Shown in pieces: positions 27,655-36,307 of a DNA stretch of 64,000 nt. Location of the stretch: the NCBI RefSeq assembly GCF_014109765.1, contig NZ_CP059139.1, positions 3,972,001 through 4,036,000 on the forward strand. Direction: 5' to 3'. The position numbers were made by a program, and so were the translations under genes. This DNA is from Pseudomonas berkeleyensis (lineage in GTDB: Bacteria; Pseudomonadota; Gammaproteobacteria; Pseudomonadales; Pseudomonadaceae). Below the pieces are notes generated by a model, which saw only the letters and a program-made list of their open reading frames with translations, had not been told where the DNA came from and searched no databases. The stretch's first letter is position 1, and each line of letters opens with the position of its first letter.

Positions 27655-27659
27655 ATGCG

Positions 27660-28541
27660 TCACCACTGCAATTGCAGAGCACTGTCGAACTCACGCGGCA
27701 GGCTGCTCACGGGGTCGACGAAACGCAACCCCCGCGCCAACAGTTTGAGCGGTTTGCCGTAGTCGTCCGGCTGGTTCCGCGACGCCTGCAACTCGGGGTA
27801 GAAATCATCGCCCACGATAGGCGCGCCAAGCCCGGCCAGATGTACTCGCAGCTGGTGCTTTCTGCCCGTCACCGGTGACAGGCCGTACCGCCACAGTCCG
27901 CCACGTTGTTCCAGCACCTCGATCAGCGTCTCGCTATTGGCCTCGCCAACCACCTCCTGCATGCGGAAGAACGGCTCGCCATCGACCATGCGCGAACGAT
28001 GCAGGTAGGGAAACTGCAGTTGCGGCAGTGCCGGGGCGATGGCCTCGTAGCGCTTCTCCACCTGCCGCTCACGAAACAGCGCCTGATACTGACCGCGACT
28101 GCTCGGGTTCACCGAAAACAGCACCAGCCCGGCAGTCAGCCGGTCGATGCGATGGATCGGCACCAGGTCAGGATTGCCGGTGCGCCTGACCAGCCGCGCC
28201 AGCAGGGTCTGTTCGACGTATTCACCGGCCGGCATGACTGGCAGGAAATGCGGCTTGTCCGCGACCAATAGGTGTTCGTCCTGCCATAGCACCTGTTCTT
28301 CGAAGGGAATCGGCGTTTCGTTCGGCACTTCGCGGAAGTAACGCACCTTGAGCCCGACGCGGTAAGGATGCTCGGGGCCGATAGGCGCACCCGCGCCATC
28401 CAGCACCTTGTTCGTCGTCATGCGCTGCAACCAGGTAGCACGATCGATGGCCGGAAAGTGATCGCACAGGCAATCGAGCACCGTTGCCCAGTCGCCCTGA
28501 GGCAAGTGAAGGGTGCTGGGGCGCATGGCGGGGCTGGGCAT
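27660..28541 (-). CDS. RluA-family pseudouridine synthase
   Basis: Isomerises uridine to pseudouridine in rRNA or tRNA. The catalytic motif HRIDRLTAGLVLF carries the aspartate nucleophile; 'LLVADKPHFLPVMP' and the C-terminal 'GRKHQLRVHLAGLGAPIVGD' are RluA-family blocks. No S4 domain is obvious. Target position cannot be assigned. The start is uncertain: the open frame extends to a GTG at 28595, and ATGs at 28541 and 28526 both lack a clear ribosome-binding site. About 293 aa as drawn. Confidence 0.85.
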   Translation of the reverse strand: MPSPAMRPSTLHLPQGDWATVLDCLCDHFPAIDRATWLQRMTTNKVLDGAGAPIGPEHPYRVGLKVRYFREVPNETPIPFEEQVLWQDEHLLVADKPHFLPVMPAGEYVEQTLLARLVRRTGNPDLVPIHRIDRLTAGLVLFSVNPSSRGQYQALFRERQVEKRYEAIAPALPQLQFPYLHRSRMVDGEPFFRMQEVVGEANSETLIEVLEQRGGLWRYGLSPVTGRKHQLRVHLAGLGAPIVGDDFYPELQASRNQPDDYGKPLKLLARGLRFVDPVSSLPREFDSALQLQW

Positions 28542-28666
28542 TGCGGGAAACACTCGACGAATCCGGAGGGGCGAATTAGGCCGCAGTCGTTGCACTCAGT
28601 CAAAGCAAACGGCTTGAGCGGGCGTCCGGCTGTGGCTATGGTGGCCGCTCGTATTTGGAGAGACTC

Positions 28667-29326
28667 ATGTCCACCACCCGTTCCCTGCTCACCAGCATCG
28701 CCCTACTCCCGCTCCTGGCCGCCTGCCAGGTCTACACCGGCAAGCCAGAAGGCCCGCCTCCGGCCACCCGTCTGCAGGGCCAGGTGCAGGTCGAGAATGG
28801 CCAGCTGACCTTCATCCCCTGCCAGGAGCAACGCCGCTTCGTGCTGGCCGATGCCGGCAACACCGGTATCGAGCGCGAAGCCAGCCAACTCGGCAATGAT
28901 CTGTTCGCCGACCTGGCAGGCCGCCTGGGCGGCAGTCAGGGCAAAGGCAACGACGGGCGCTTCGAAATCAGCCAGATCTATCGCCTGCAGAGCGAAGGCC
29001 ATGGCTGCGACGATCTCAACTTCAAGCGCCTGACCCTGCGCGCCAGCGGCAACGAGCCGTTCTGGCAAGTGGAAGTCGGCAGCAAGGGCCTGGTACTCAA
29101 CCGCCCCGAGCATGAGCCGCTGGCTCTGCCCTATCTGGAAGAACAACTGCCGGACGGCCGCCTCAACTTCAGCAGCGAAGCCAACGGCCAGCGTCTCGAC
29201 CTGTGGCTGGCGCCGCAGCGTTGCGTCGACGGCATGAGTGGCGCCGTCAATCACCTCAGCGCCGAGCTGCGTCTCGACGGCCAGGTGATGCGTGGCTGCG
29301 CGCACTTCGGCGGCGCACGTAACTGA
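28667..29326 (+). CDS. COG3650-like lipoprotein
   Basis: 219-aa lipoprotein: signal peptide ending LLAACQ (lipobox cysteine about residue 23). The rest contains 'LTFIPCQEQRRFVL' and 'RASGNEPFWQVEV', a motif seen in COG3650-type membrane or META-related lipoproteins, and ends with two cysteines that could pair (QRCVDGM, RGCAHF). Start at ATG 28667 after TTGGAGAG. Function unknown; stands alone between convergent and divergent neighbours. Confidence 0.72.
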   Translation: MSTTRSLLTSIALLPLLAACQVYTGKPEGPPPATRLQGQVQVENGQLTFIPCQEQRRFVLADAGNTGIEREASQLGNDLFADLAGRLGGSQGKGNDGRFEISQIYRLQSEGHGCDDLNFKRLTLRASGNEPFWQVEVGSKGLVLNRPEHEPLALPYLEEQLPDGRLNFSSEANGQRLDLWLAPQRCVDGMSGAVNHLSAELRLDGQVMRGCAHFGGARN

Positions 29327-29389
29327 CCGTTGAACTGTGGGTGATCCTGCGCAGGGTCACCCGCACGAAGCGTGCGACCGCGCTAACCG

Positions 29390-30319
29390 CTAGCCCAGAC
29401 TGCCGGCGAAGCGCCGCGCATAATCTTCCCGCTCGAAGGCCTCGACCACGAAGTCGATGAAGCTGCGCGTCTTGCCCGGCAGCAACTGACGGCTGGGGTA
29501 ATACAGCGACAACGCGCCGGCATCCGCCCACCAGCGTGGCAGCACCCGCACCAGCTCACCCGACTCCAGCCAGGGCAACACATCGGGTACGGCAAGCATC
29601 GCCACCCCCAGGCCCAGCAACGCAGCTTCTCGCACGGCCGCAGGATCATTGACCACGATGGTTTCTCGCATCGCGGCGGCCACCTCATCGCCCTGCACGG
29701 TGCGCATGTTCCAGGTGCGGATACGCCCCGAAGAAAGGGAGCGCATGACGATGCCATCCAGCTCGATCAACCCCGAAGGATCGGCTGGCAGCGGATGACG
29801 GGCCAGATAAGCGGGCGAAGCGAAGGCGATGACATGCAGCGCAGCCAGCGTTCGGGCAACCACGCCAGTCGCCAGTTCGAAGCCGCCGCCAATGGCCGCA
29901 TCGTAGCCTTCGGCAATCAGATCGACCGCACGGTTCTCGAAGTGCCACTCGGGCCGTACACGGGGATAGCGCTGGAGAAACTCGGGCAATAGCGGCAGCA
30001 GGTAATCGAGCCCGAAGGATGGCGCCACGCTGATCTTGAGCACGCCGGCCGGCTGGCCATCATCGGCGGATACGGCAGCGATGGCGTTCTGCAGGGACTT
30101 CAGGTTGTCGCCAATAGCGGCCAGGAAGGCCTCTCCCGCCTCGGTCAGCGTCAGCTTGCGTGTCGAGCGCTGGAATAGCCGTACGCCCAGGTTGCGCTCC
30201 AGCATGGCAACATTGCGGCTCACCGCTGCCGGCGTCAGAGCAAGGCGACGTGCAGCCGCCGAGAAGCTGCCGCTCTCGGCACTGCGTACGAAGGATTCAA
30301 GATTGGCGAGCGTTTCCAT
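29390..30319 (-). CDS. LysR-family transcriptional regulator
   Basis: 309 aa with HTH at residues 1-60 (LESFVRSAESGSFSAAARRL, AVSRNVAMLERNLGVRLFQR) and a substrate-binding effector domain. The CrgA/AaeR-like subgroup is suggested by 'STRKLTLTEAGEAF'. Divergent from the SDR gene and therefore a likely regulator of the SDR / NADP-oxidoreductase / MFS group; the inducer is unknown. Confidence 0.88.
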   Translation of the reverse strand: METLANLESFVRSAESGSFSAAARRLALTPAAVSRNVAMLERNLGVRLFQRSTRKLTLTEAGEAFLAAIGDNLKSLQNAIAAVSADDGQPAGVLKISVAPSFGLDYLLPLLPEFLQRYPRVRPEWHFENRAVDLIAEGYDAAIGGGFELATGVVARTLAALHVIAFASPAYLARHPLPADPSGLIELDGIVMRSLSSGRIRTWNMRTVQGDEVAAAMRETIVVNDPAAVREAALLGLGVAMLAVPDVLPWLESGELVRVLPRWWADAGALSLYYPSRQLLPGKTRSFIDFVVEAFEREDYARRFAGSLG

Positions 30320-30357
30320 GGCACGATCTTAAATAGATACTTGAAGATAATCCAAAT

Positions 30358-30372
30358 GATTAGCCGCTAATC
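30358..30372. promoter_or_regulatory. Candidate operator between lysR and SDR
   Basis: Perfect 15-bp palindrome GATTAGC-C-GCTAATC in the 116-bp divergent intergenic region. Position and symmetry suit the LysR protein encoded next door. Confidence 0.45.
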
Positions 30373-30435
30373 AAAGAGCAATGAAAACACCATAGTCACT
30401 CCACCGAATGTCTCGGCAATCAAACGGAGTGAACC

Positions 30436-31200
30436 ATGAGCAACGTAATTTCTTCCCAACCCCTTCCTCTGGCCGGCAAGACGGCTCTCGTAACAGGCGG
30501 CTCTCGCTCCATCGGCGCAGCTATCGCCAAACGCCTGGCCGCCGACGGTGCGCAGGTTGCCTTCACCTACAATGGCTCGCCCCAACAGGCCAAGGAAACC
30601 GCAGCGGCCATCGAGTCGGCAGGTGGGCGCGTGCTGGCGATCCAGGCCAACGCAGCCGATCCCGAGGCCGTGCGTGCCGCCGTCGCGCAGACGGTAGAAG
30701 CATTCGGCGGCCTCGACATTCTGGTGAATAACGCCGGTGTCGGCGTGTTCAGTCAGTTCGAAGAAACCAGCTTCGAGGATTACCAGAAGATGCTCGCGGT
30801 CAACGTGACCGGTGTATTCGTCGCCACCCAGGAAGCGGTAAGGCACATGCAGGCAGGCGGCCGCGTCATCCACATCGCCAGCTCGGTCACCAAGTACGCC
30901 GGTGTACCCGGACTTGCCGCCTACAGCCTGACCAAAGGCGCCGTCGCCGGTTTCAACCGCAGCCTGGCACATGATCTGGGGCCACGCGGGATTACGGTCA
31001 ACAGCATCCACCCAGGGCCAGTGAACACCGACATGAACCCGACCGATAGCGAGGTTGCCCAGCTCCTGACGCCTCGTATGGCAGTGGGCCGCTACGGAGA
31101 GCCACACGAAATTGCCAGCCTCGTGGCATTCATCGCCAGCCCGCAAGCCTCGTTCATCACCGGTGCGGACATCCTCGCAGACGGCGGGTTGACCTCCTAA
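30436..31200 (+). CDS. SDR-family NAD(P)-dependent oxidoreductase
   Basis: 254-aa classical short-chain dehydrogenase. TGGSRSIGAAIA (residues ~20-31) is the cofactor-binding glycine motif, NNAGVG follows at about residue 97, and the catalytic Ser and YSLTK occur near 150-168. The sequence resembles 3-oxoacyl-ACP reductases, but the substrate is not given by sequence. First gene of a plus-strand group with an NADP oxidoreductase and an MFS exporter. Confidence 0.88.
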   Translation: MSNVISSQPLPLAGKTALVTGGSRSIGAAIAKRLAADGAQVAFTYNGSPQQAKETAAAIESAGGRVLAIQANAADPEAVRAAVAQTVEAFGGLDILVNNAGVGVFSQFEETSFEDYQKMLAVNVTGVFVATQEAVRHMQAGGRVIHIASSVTKYAGVPGLAAYSLTKGAVAGFNRSLAHDLGPRGITVNSIHPGPVNTDMNPTDSEVAQLLTPRMAVGRYGEPHEIASLVAFIASPQASFITGADILADGGLTS

Positions 31201-31269
31201 GTGCGCCGGGGCAGGCCAGTCGGCCTGCCCCATGGTTTTCCGCCACCTCAGGTCTCAAGGAGTCCCAGC

Positions 31270-31881
31270 ATGAGCAAGTTGCCCTCCATCAGCATCATCG
31301 GCGCCGGCCATATCGGCGCGGCTTTCGCTCGCGCCCTGGCGCGTCGGAACATTCCGGCAATCCTCGCCAACAGCCGTGGGCCAGAGAGCCTGCAAGGCCT
31401 GGTACAATCCATCGGCCCGAGCATCCGTGCCGGTACCCGTGAGCAGGCGGCAGCGCAGTCCATCGTGCTGGTCGCGGTGAACTGGTCGAAGCTGCCAGCC
31501 GCACTGTGCGGGCTTGCGGACTTCGCCGGGCGTGTCGTGATCGACAGCAACAACCCGATCGAAGCGCCGCTGTTCAACCCCATCGATCTGCATGGCCGCA
31601 CCTCAAGCGAGGTGTTTGCCGACCTGGTGCCGGGCGCCCATGTAGTGAAGGCGTTCAACCACTTGAACCCCAGACTGCTCATCGCCGATCCCGCCGAGCG
31701 CGGCGGCCGGCGTGTGCTGTTCCTGGCAGGTGACGACAATCGCGCGAAAAACCAAGTCAGCGCACTGATCGATGAGCTGGGCTTCGCCGCTATCGACCTT
31801 GGTGCCCTGGCCGAAGGTGGGCGCCTGACGCAATTCCCCGGTGGGCCATTGCCCTCGCTCGAACTGGTGCAGTTCGGCTGA
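31270..31881 (+). CDS. NADP-dependent F420-type oxidoreductase-fold protein
   Basis: 203-aa Rossmann protein with 'SIIGAGHIGAAFARALA' at residues 7-23 and 'VKAFNHLNP', typical of the NADP/F420 oxidoreductase family (COG2085). Members act on NAD(P)-linked redox substrates, but many are uncharacterised. The ATG at 31270 follows CAAGGAG; an upstream GTG in frame is unlikely. Second gene of the SDR group. Confidence 0.8.
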   Translation: MSKLPSISIIGAGHIGAAFARALARRNIPAILANSRGPESLQGLVQSIGPSIRAGTREQAAAQSIVLVAVNWSKLPAALCGLADFAGRVVIDSNNPIEAPLFNPIDLHGRTSSEVFADLVPGAHVVKAFNHLNPRLLIADPAERGGRRVLFLAGDDNRAKNQVSALIDELGFAAIDLGALAEGGRLTQFPGGPLPSLELVQFG

Positions 31882-31898
31882 GCTACCGGGAGACGAAA

Positions 31899-33110
31899 AT
31901 GAAGGATTCCATCATGTCACATACCGATTCATCTGCTGCTGACAGCCGATCCATGTCTGCGGCGTGGTGGGCCGTCATCTCGCTTGCCCTGGGCGCCTTC
32001 GGCCTGGTCACGGCGGAATTCCTGCCGATCAGCCTGCTGACACCGATGGCCGCCGACCTAGGTGTATCCAATGGTGCGGTGGGCCAGGCCATCACCGCCA
32101 CCGCCGTGGTCGCCGCATTCGCCGGACCGCTAGTCGTGCTGTTCTCGGGCCGTCTGGATCGACAGAAGATCGTCTGGGGGTTGATGGCCATGCTGGTGCT
32201 CTCCTGCATCCTTTCGGCCTATGCCTCGAATATCACGGTGCTGCTGATCGCGCGCGGGCTGCTGGGCTTCGCCCTCGGCAGCTTCTGGGCCATGATGGCA
32301 GCGCTCGCCCTGCGCCTGGTGCCCTCGGACAAGGTGCCACGCGCCCTTTCGATCATCATGATGGGCATCTCGCTCGCAACCATCTTCGCTGCCCCGCTGG
32401 GTGCCTACCTGGGAGAACTGTGGGGCTGGCAAGCAACCTTCCTGGCCGCGTCCGGTATTGGCGTGGTGGCGCTGGCGATCCAGATGCTGACCCTGCCCAA
32501 ACTGCCGGCCACCGCAGCGCCGGGCCTGGCGTCCTTCAAGGCGGCCCTGACGCGGCGCGCGGTCGCCATCGGTATCGGCACCGGGCTGCTGGTCATTTCC
32601 GGACACTTCGCCGCGCTGACCTTCATCCGCCCCTTCCTCGAGGAGGTTCCACGCCTGGATGTCGCGACCGTCTCGCTTGCCTTGCTGGCCTTCGGTGTCA
32701 GCGGCTTTTTCGGCAACCTTGCCGGCGGCGCCGTCGCCGCGCGCAGTCCAGCCTGGGCAGTCAGCAGTTGCTCGTTCCTGATCGCTGCCGTTGCACTCAC
32801 GCTGATCCTGTTCGGCACACAGGCAGACGTTGCCTTCGTCGCGATTGCGCTATGGGGCTTTGCGTTCGGCGCCTTCCCGGTATCGATCTCGATCTGGAAC
32901 GCGCGCGCCGCCGCCGATCACGCGGAAAGCGCTGGCGCCCTGCTGTCATCGACCTTCCAGGTCGCCATTGCTGCGGGTGCGGTTCTAGGAGGGCTGATCA
33001 TCGACAGCCTCGACTCGCAAGCCGTGATCGTCTATGCCGCAGCAGCAGCCTTTGCGGGCGCTGCCCTGATGTTCTTCCGGGGGCGCGCAATCGAACGTCA
33101 GCGCGGCTGA
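31899..33110 (+). CDS. MFS transporter, DHA1-like
   Basis: 403-aa polytopic protein with 12 predicted helices. The first-half motif 'FSGRLDRQKIV' is the MFS loop 2-3 signature, and 'VTAEFLPISLL' at helix 1 is typical of the drug/arabinose-efflux (AraJ/YdhP-like) group. Probably exports a product of, or a compound acted on by, the two oxidoreductases upstream. The substrate is unknown. Starts 17 nt after the previous stop. Confidence 0.85.
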   Translation: MKDSIMSHTDSSAADSRSMSAAWWAVISLALGAFGLVTAEFLPISLLTPMAADLGVSNGAVGQAITATAVVAAFAGPLVVLFSGRLDRQKIVWGLMAMLVLSCILSAYASNITVLLIARGLLGFALGSFWAMMAALALRLVPSDKVPRALSIIMMGISLATIFAAPLGAYLGELWGWQATFLAASGIGVVALAIQMLTLPKLPATAAPGLASFKAALTRRAVAIGIGTGLLVISGHFAALTFIRPFLEEVPRLDVATVSLALLAFGVSGFFGNLAGGAVAARSPAWAVSSCSFLIAAVALTLILFGTQADVAFVAIALWGFAFGAFPVSISIWNARAAADHAESAGALLSSTFQVAIAAGAVLGGLIIDSLDSQAVIVYAAAAAFAGAALMFFRGRAIERQRG

Positions 33111-33263
33111 TCAGCCCGTTCGCCTGCACTGGCACAGCGCTCAACGAAGCAAAGCCGCCAGTCGTTCGAGAATGCCGACCTCCTCCATCCGGGCAGCGAA
33201 TCCCGTACAATCGCTGCCCTCTTCACGCTGCCGGATCACCACCGGCCCAACAGGACACCGTAC

Positions 33264-34874
33264 ATGCTTCGCCTGACCGAATTGAAACTGCCCCTCGACC
33301 ATCCCGATGAAGCCTTGCGCCCGGCCATTGTCCAGCGCCTGGGTATCCCTGACGCCGACCTGCTCGCCTTCAGCGTGTTCAAGCGCAGTTACGATGCACG
33401 CAAGAAGTTCGGCGATATGCCGTTCATCTACACCATCGATTGCGAGGTGAAGGACGAGGCCGCGCTGCTCGCTCGTCTGCGCGATGACAAGCATGTCGGC
33501 CTGGCACCGGACATCAGCTACAAGCCGGTCGGTAAGGCCGAAACGCCGCTGGACGAACGCCCGATCGTGGTCGGTTTCGGCCCCTGCGGCATCTTTGCGG
33601 CGCTGATTCTGGCCCAGGCCGGCCTACGCCCCATCGTGCTGGAGCGCGGCAAGGAAGTACGCGAACGCACCAAGGACACCTGGGGCCTGTGGCGCAAGAA
33701 CGTGCTCAACCCGGAGTCCAACGTGCAGTTCGGCGAAGGCGGTGCCGGCACCTTCTCCGACGGCAAGCTGTACAGCCAGATCAAGGATCCCAACCACCAC
33801 GGTCGCAAGGTGCTGCAGGAGTTCGTCAAGGCTGGAGCACCGGAGGAAATCCTCTACGTCAGCAAGCCGCACATCGGCACCTTCCGCCTCACCGGCGTGG
33901 TGGCCACCATGCGCGAGGAGATCAAGGCGCTCGGCGGCGAAGTGCGTTTCCAGGAACGTGTCAGCGACCTGCTGATCGAGGGTGATCAACTCTGCGGGGT
34001 GGTGCTGGAAAGTGGCGAACAGATCGCCAGCCGCCACGTCATCCTGGCGCTCGGCCACAGCTCCCGCGACACCTTCCGCATGCTGCATGCGCGCGGCGTG
34101 TTCATGGAGGCCAAGCCGTTCTCGGTGGGATTCCGCATCGAGCACCCGCAATCGCTGATCGACCGCGCACGCCTGGGCAAGTACGCCGGTCACCCGAAGC
34201 TCGGTGCCGCCGACTACAAACTGGTGCACCACGCCAGCAATGGCCGCTCGGTGTACAGCTTCTGCATGTGCCCAGGCGGTACCGTGGTCGCCGCCACCTC
34301 CGAACCGGAGCGCGTGGTCACCAATGGCATGAGCCAGTACTCGCGCAACGAGCGCAACGCCAACGCCGGTATCGTCGTCGGTATCACCCCCGAGCAGGAC
34401 TACCCAGGCGGCCCGCTGGCCGGTGTGGAGCTGCAGGAGCGCCTGGAGTCGCACGCCTATGTGCTCGGCGGGCGCAACTACGAAGCACCAGGGCAACTGG
34501 TCGGCGACTTCATCGCCGGCAAGCCGTCGAGTGCGCTGGGCGAAGTACAACCCTCCTACAAGCCGGGCGTGAAGCTGGGCGACCTGGCTCCGTCGCTGCC
34601 GGACTTCGCCATCGAGGCCATCCGCGAAGCACTGCCGGCCTTCGGCAAGCAGATCAAGGGCTTCGACCTGGCGGATGCAGTGCTAACCGGCATCGAGACG
34701 CGCACCTCCTCACCGGTGCGCATCACCCGTGGTGCCGATATGCAGAGCCTCAACCTCAAGGGCCTGTACCCGGCCGGCGAAGGTGCAGGCTATGCCGGTG
34801 GCATTCTCTCCGCCGGCGTGGATGGCATTCGCGTCGCCGAGGCGGTTGGCCGCTCGATGCTTCGCCTGGACTAA
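33264..34874 (+). CDS. FAD-dependent dehydrogenase, COG2509 family
   Basis: 536-aa flavoprotein. An N-terminal ~90-residue domain ('LRLTELKLPLDHPDEALRP', 'FSVFKRSYDARKK') precedes the FAD motif VVGFGPCGIFAALILAQAG (about residues 94-112), then 'GEGGAGTFSDGKLYSQIKD' and the C-terminal 'YPAGEGAGYAGGILSAGVDG'. This architecture is that of the conserved COG2509 flavoproteins, whose reaction is unknown. Monocistronic; a dispersed palindrome follows the stop codon. Confidence 0.85.
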   Translation: MLRLTELKLPLDHPDEALRPAIVQRLGIPDADLLAFSVFKRSYDARKKFGDMPFIYTIDCEVKDEAALLARLRDDKHVGLAPDISYKPVGKAETPLDERPIVVGFGPCGIFAALILAQAGLRPIVLERGKEVRERTKDTWGLWRKNVLNPESNVQFGEGGAGTFSDGKLYSQIKDPNHHGRKVLQEFVKAGAPEEILYVSKPHIGTFRLTGVVATMREEIKALGGEVRFQERVSDLLIEGDQLCGVVLESGEQIASRHVILALGHSSRDTFRMLHARGVFMEAKPFSVGFRIEHPQSLIDRARLGKYAGHPKLGAADYKLVHHASNGRSVYSFCMCPGGTVVAATSEPERVVTNGMSQYSRNERNANAGIVVGITPEQDYPGGPLAGVELQERLESHAYVLGGRNYEAPGQLVGDFIAGKPSSALGEVQPSYKPGVKLGDLAPSLPDFAIEAIREALPAFGKQIKGFDLADAVLTGIETRTSSPVRITRGADMQSLNLKGLYPAGEGAGYAGGILSAGVDGIRVAEAVGRSMLRLD

Positions 34875-34881
34875 GCCCCTG

Positions 34882-34943
34882 GTAGGGTGCGCCATGCGCA
34901 CCGCCTCCTGCGTACAACAATTGGTGCGCACAGCACACCCTAC
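34882..34943. repeat. GTAGGG-type palindromic element (copy 2)
   Basis: Arms at about 34882-34902 and 34923-34943 begin and end GTAGGG / CCCTAC and are complementary with about three mismatches. The stop codon TAG of the minus-strand acetyltransferase is read from this element. Confidence 0.8.
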
Positions 34944-35464
34944 TGGTCAGCGTTCCCGCCAACGCGCCGGCAACACAAGGTCGAGCGACGCGAGCCATGG
35001 CTACGCCGTGCATGGTCGTCGTAGCTCAGCAATTCAGTGAACCCGGCCTTGCGCATCATCCCTGCCGAGGCGGCATTCTCCTCGTGTCGATCGATGTAGA
35101 CGTCTTGCACGCCCAATGCGCTGATGCACTCAATCGTCGCTTCGAGCAATCGCGAACCCAACCCCTGCCCCGCACAGCCGCGATGCACGACCGCCTCGCA
35201 GATATACGCGTGCTGTTCCAACTCTCGCCCCAAGGGCTGATGAGCGGAAAAATCGTGGGTCAGTCGATAGCTGACGAAACCGAGCAAGCCACTGCTGCCC
35301 TCGGCCAACACGGCCAATGTTTCGCCACTTGCGATGGCCTGCAGGTGAGCACGCACCTCGGCCTCGGGCAGGTAGTTCCAGGGGTTGGGGCCGTGTTCCA
35401 GCAACAGTGCGCACATGGCCTGGATATCGGCCGGCTGCGCCTGGCGAATGCGGGCTTCGTTCAT
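34940..35464 (-). CDS. GNAT-family N-acetyltransferase
   Basis: 174-aa acetyl-CoA-dependent acyltransferase. The N-terminal 'IRQAQPADIQAMCALL' and the acetyl-CoA loop 'GCAGQGLGSRLLEATI' are typical, as is 'YIDRHEENAASAGMMRKAGF'. Substrate unknown. The C-terminal ~20 residues are basic and odd (HARRSHGSRRSTLCCRR), and the stop codon comes from a repeat element, so the native end may have been changed by the insertion. Confidence 0.82.
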   Translation of the reverse strand: MNEARIRQAQPADIQAMCALLLEHGPNPWNYLPEAEVRAHLQAIASGETLAVLAEGSSGLLGFVSYRLTHDFSAHQPLGRELEQHAYICEAVVHRGCAGQGLGSRLLEATIECISALGVQDVYIDRHEENAASAGMMRKAGFTELLSYDDHARRSHGSRRSTLCCRRVGGNADQ

Positions 35465-35479
35465 AACCTGGCTCCCAAA

Positions 35480-35505
35480 GAAAAGGCCAGTCTAGAGACT
35501 GGCCT
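35480..35505 (-). terminator. Terminator of the mrp antiporter operon
   Basis: Palindrome GGCCAGTCTAGAGACTGGCC (35486-35505), followed on the minus strand by TTTTCTTT, 40 nt after mrpG. Confidence 0.75.
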
Positions 35506-35546
35506 GGTACGGACACAGGTACAGCAAGAAACGATAACTGTGCCTG

Positions 35547-35885
35547 TTAACGGTCATCTTCCCAGGGACGTCCGCGAGTGCGCTCGACCAGCTCGACCTT
35601 CTGCTGCATCGCCGCCTTGGACAGCATGTGCGCACTCACCGGTGCGGTAATGAACAGGAACAGGGTGATCAGAAACTCATGCAGGCTCAGCCCTTCGCCA
35701 CGACTGCCGAAGAAGATCAGCGAAGCGATGACCATGCCGCCCACACCAAGGGTGGTGGCCTTGGTCGGCCCGTGCAGGCGCATGAAAAAGTCCGGCAGAC
35801 GGTACAAGCCGATGGCGCCAACCAAAGCGAACAGGCTGCCGATCAGCAGGAACAGGGAGACCAGTATTTCGACCCACAGTGGCAT
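35547..35885 (-). CDS. mrpG: Monovalent cation/H+ antiporter subunit G (MrpG/PhaG)
   Basis: 112-aa membrane subunit with three helices (residues ~3-25, 40-62, 68-88) and the family block 'GLYRLPDFFMRLHGPTKATTLG'. Part of the multi-subunit Na+/K+-proton antiporter. The ATG at 35885 (MPLWVEILVSLF) was chosen over an upstream ATG because it begins the first helix. Unlike the other junctions in this operon it is 152 bp from mrpF, with a repeat in the gap. Confidence 0.92.
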   Translation of the reverse strand: MPLWVEILVSLFLLIGSLFALVGAIGLYRLPDFFMRLHGPTKATTLGVGGMVIASLIFFGSRGEGLSLHEFLITLFLFITAPVSAHMLSKAAMQQKVELVERTRGRPWEDDR

Positions 35886-35940
35886 GGAAAAACCTCCTAG
35901 AACCTGGATCAAAGTCTCGCGAGCTAGAGGCATGCAAGGC

Positions 35941-35998
35941 AGAAACAGGCGAAAAAGCGCAGTTTACAAACGTAAATGAGCATTTTGAGCCTGTTTCT
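35941..35998. repeat. Inverted-repeat element between mrpF and mrpG
   Basis: Outer arms AGAAACAGGC (35941-35950) and GCCTGTTTCT (35989-35998) enclose an imperfect inner palindrome (AAAAAGCGCAGTTTAC / GTAAATGAGCATTTT). It resembles dispersed Pseudomonas intergenic repeats containing this inner motif, as far as I recall. No other copy was seen in the window. Confidence 0.65.
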
Positions 35999-36037
35999 AA
36001 CGCGGCAGGCCCGACGCGCAGCAGACTTTGGACAGGA

Positions 36038-36307
36038 TCAATCGATGATGTCGCCGTGCATCAGATGCTTCCCCACGGCGACGGTACTGACGAAGCCCAT
36101 CACCGCGATCAGCAGGGCGATCTCGAAGAACAGGTCGGAATCCAGCCAAATGCCGAACAGCACGATCAGCGCCAGCGCATTGATGTACAGGGTATCCAGC
36201 GCCAGCACGCGATCCGGCATGCTCGGCCCCTGCACCAGGCGCAGCACGTTGAGCACCATGGCCACGCCGATGATGAACAGGCAGACGGGAATCACGTAGG
36301 CGAGCAT
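36038..36307 (-). CDS. mrpF: Monovalent cation/H+ antiporter subunit F
   Basis: 89 aa with three helices and the block 'RLVQGPSMPDRVLALDTLYIN', characteristic of MrpF/PhaF. Its start overlaps the end of mrpE by 16 nt, showing translational coupling. Confidence 0.94.
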   Translation of the reverse strand: MLAYVIPVCLFIIGVAMVLNVLRLVQGPSMPDRVLALDTLYINALALIVLFGIWLDSDLFFEIALLIAVMGFVSTVAVGKHLMHGDIID

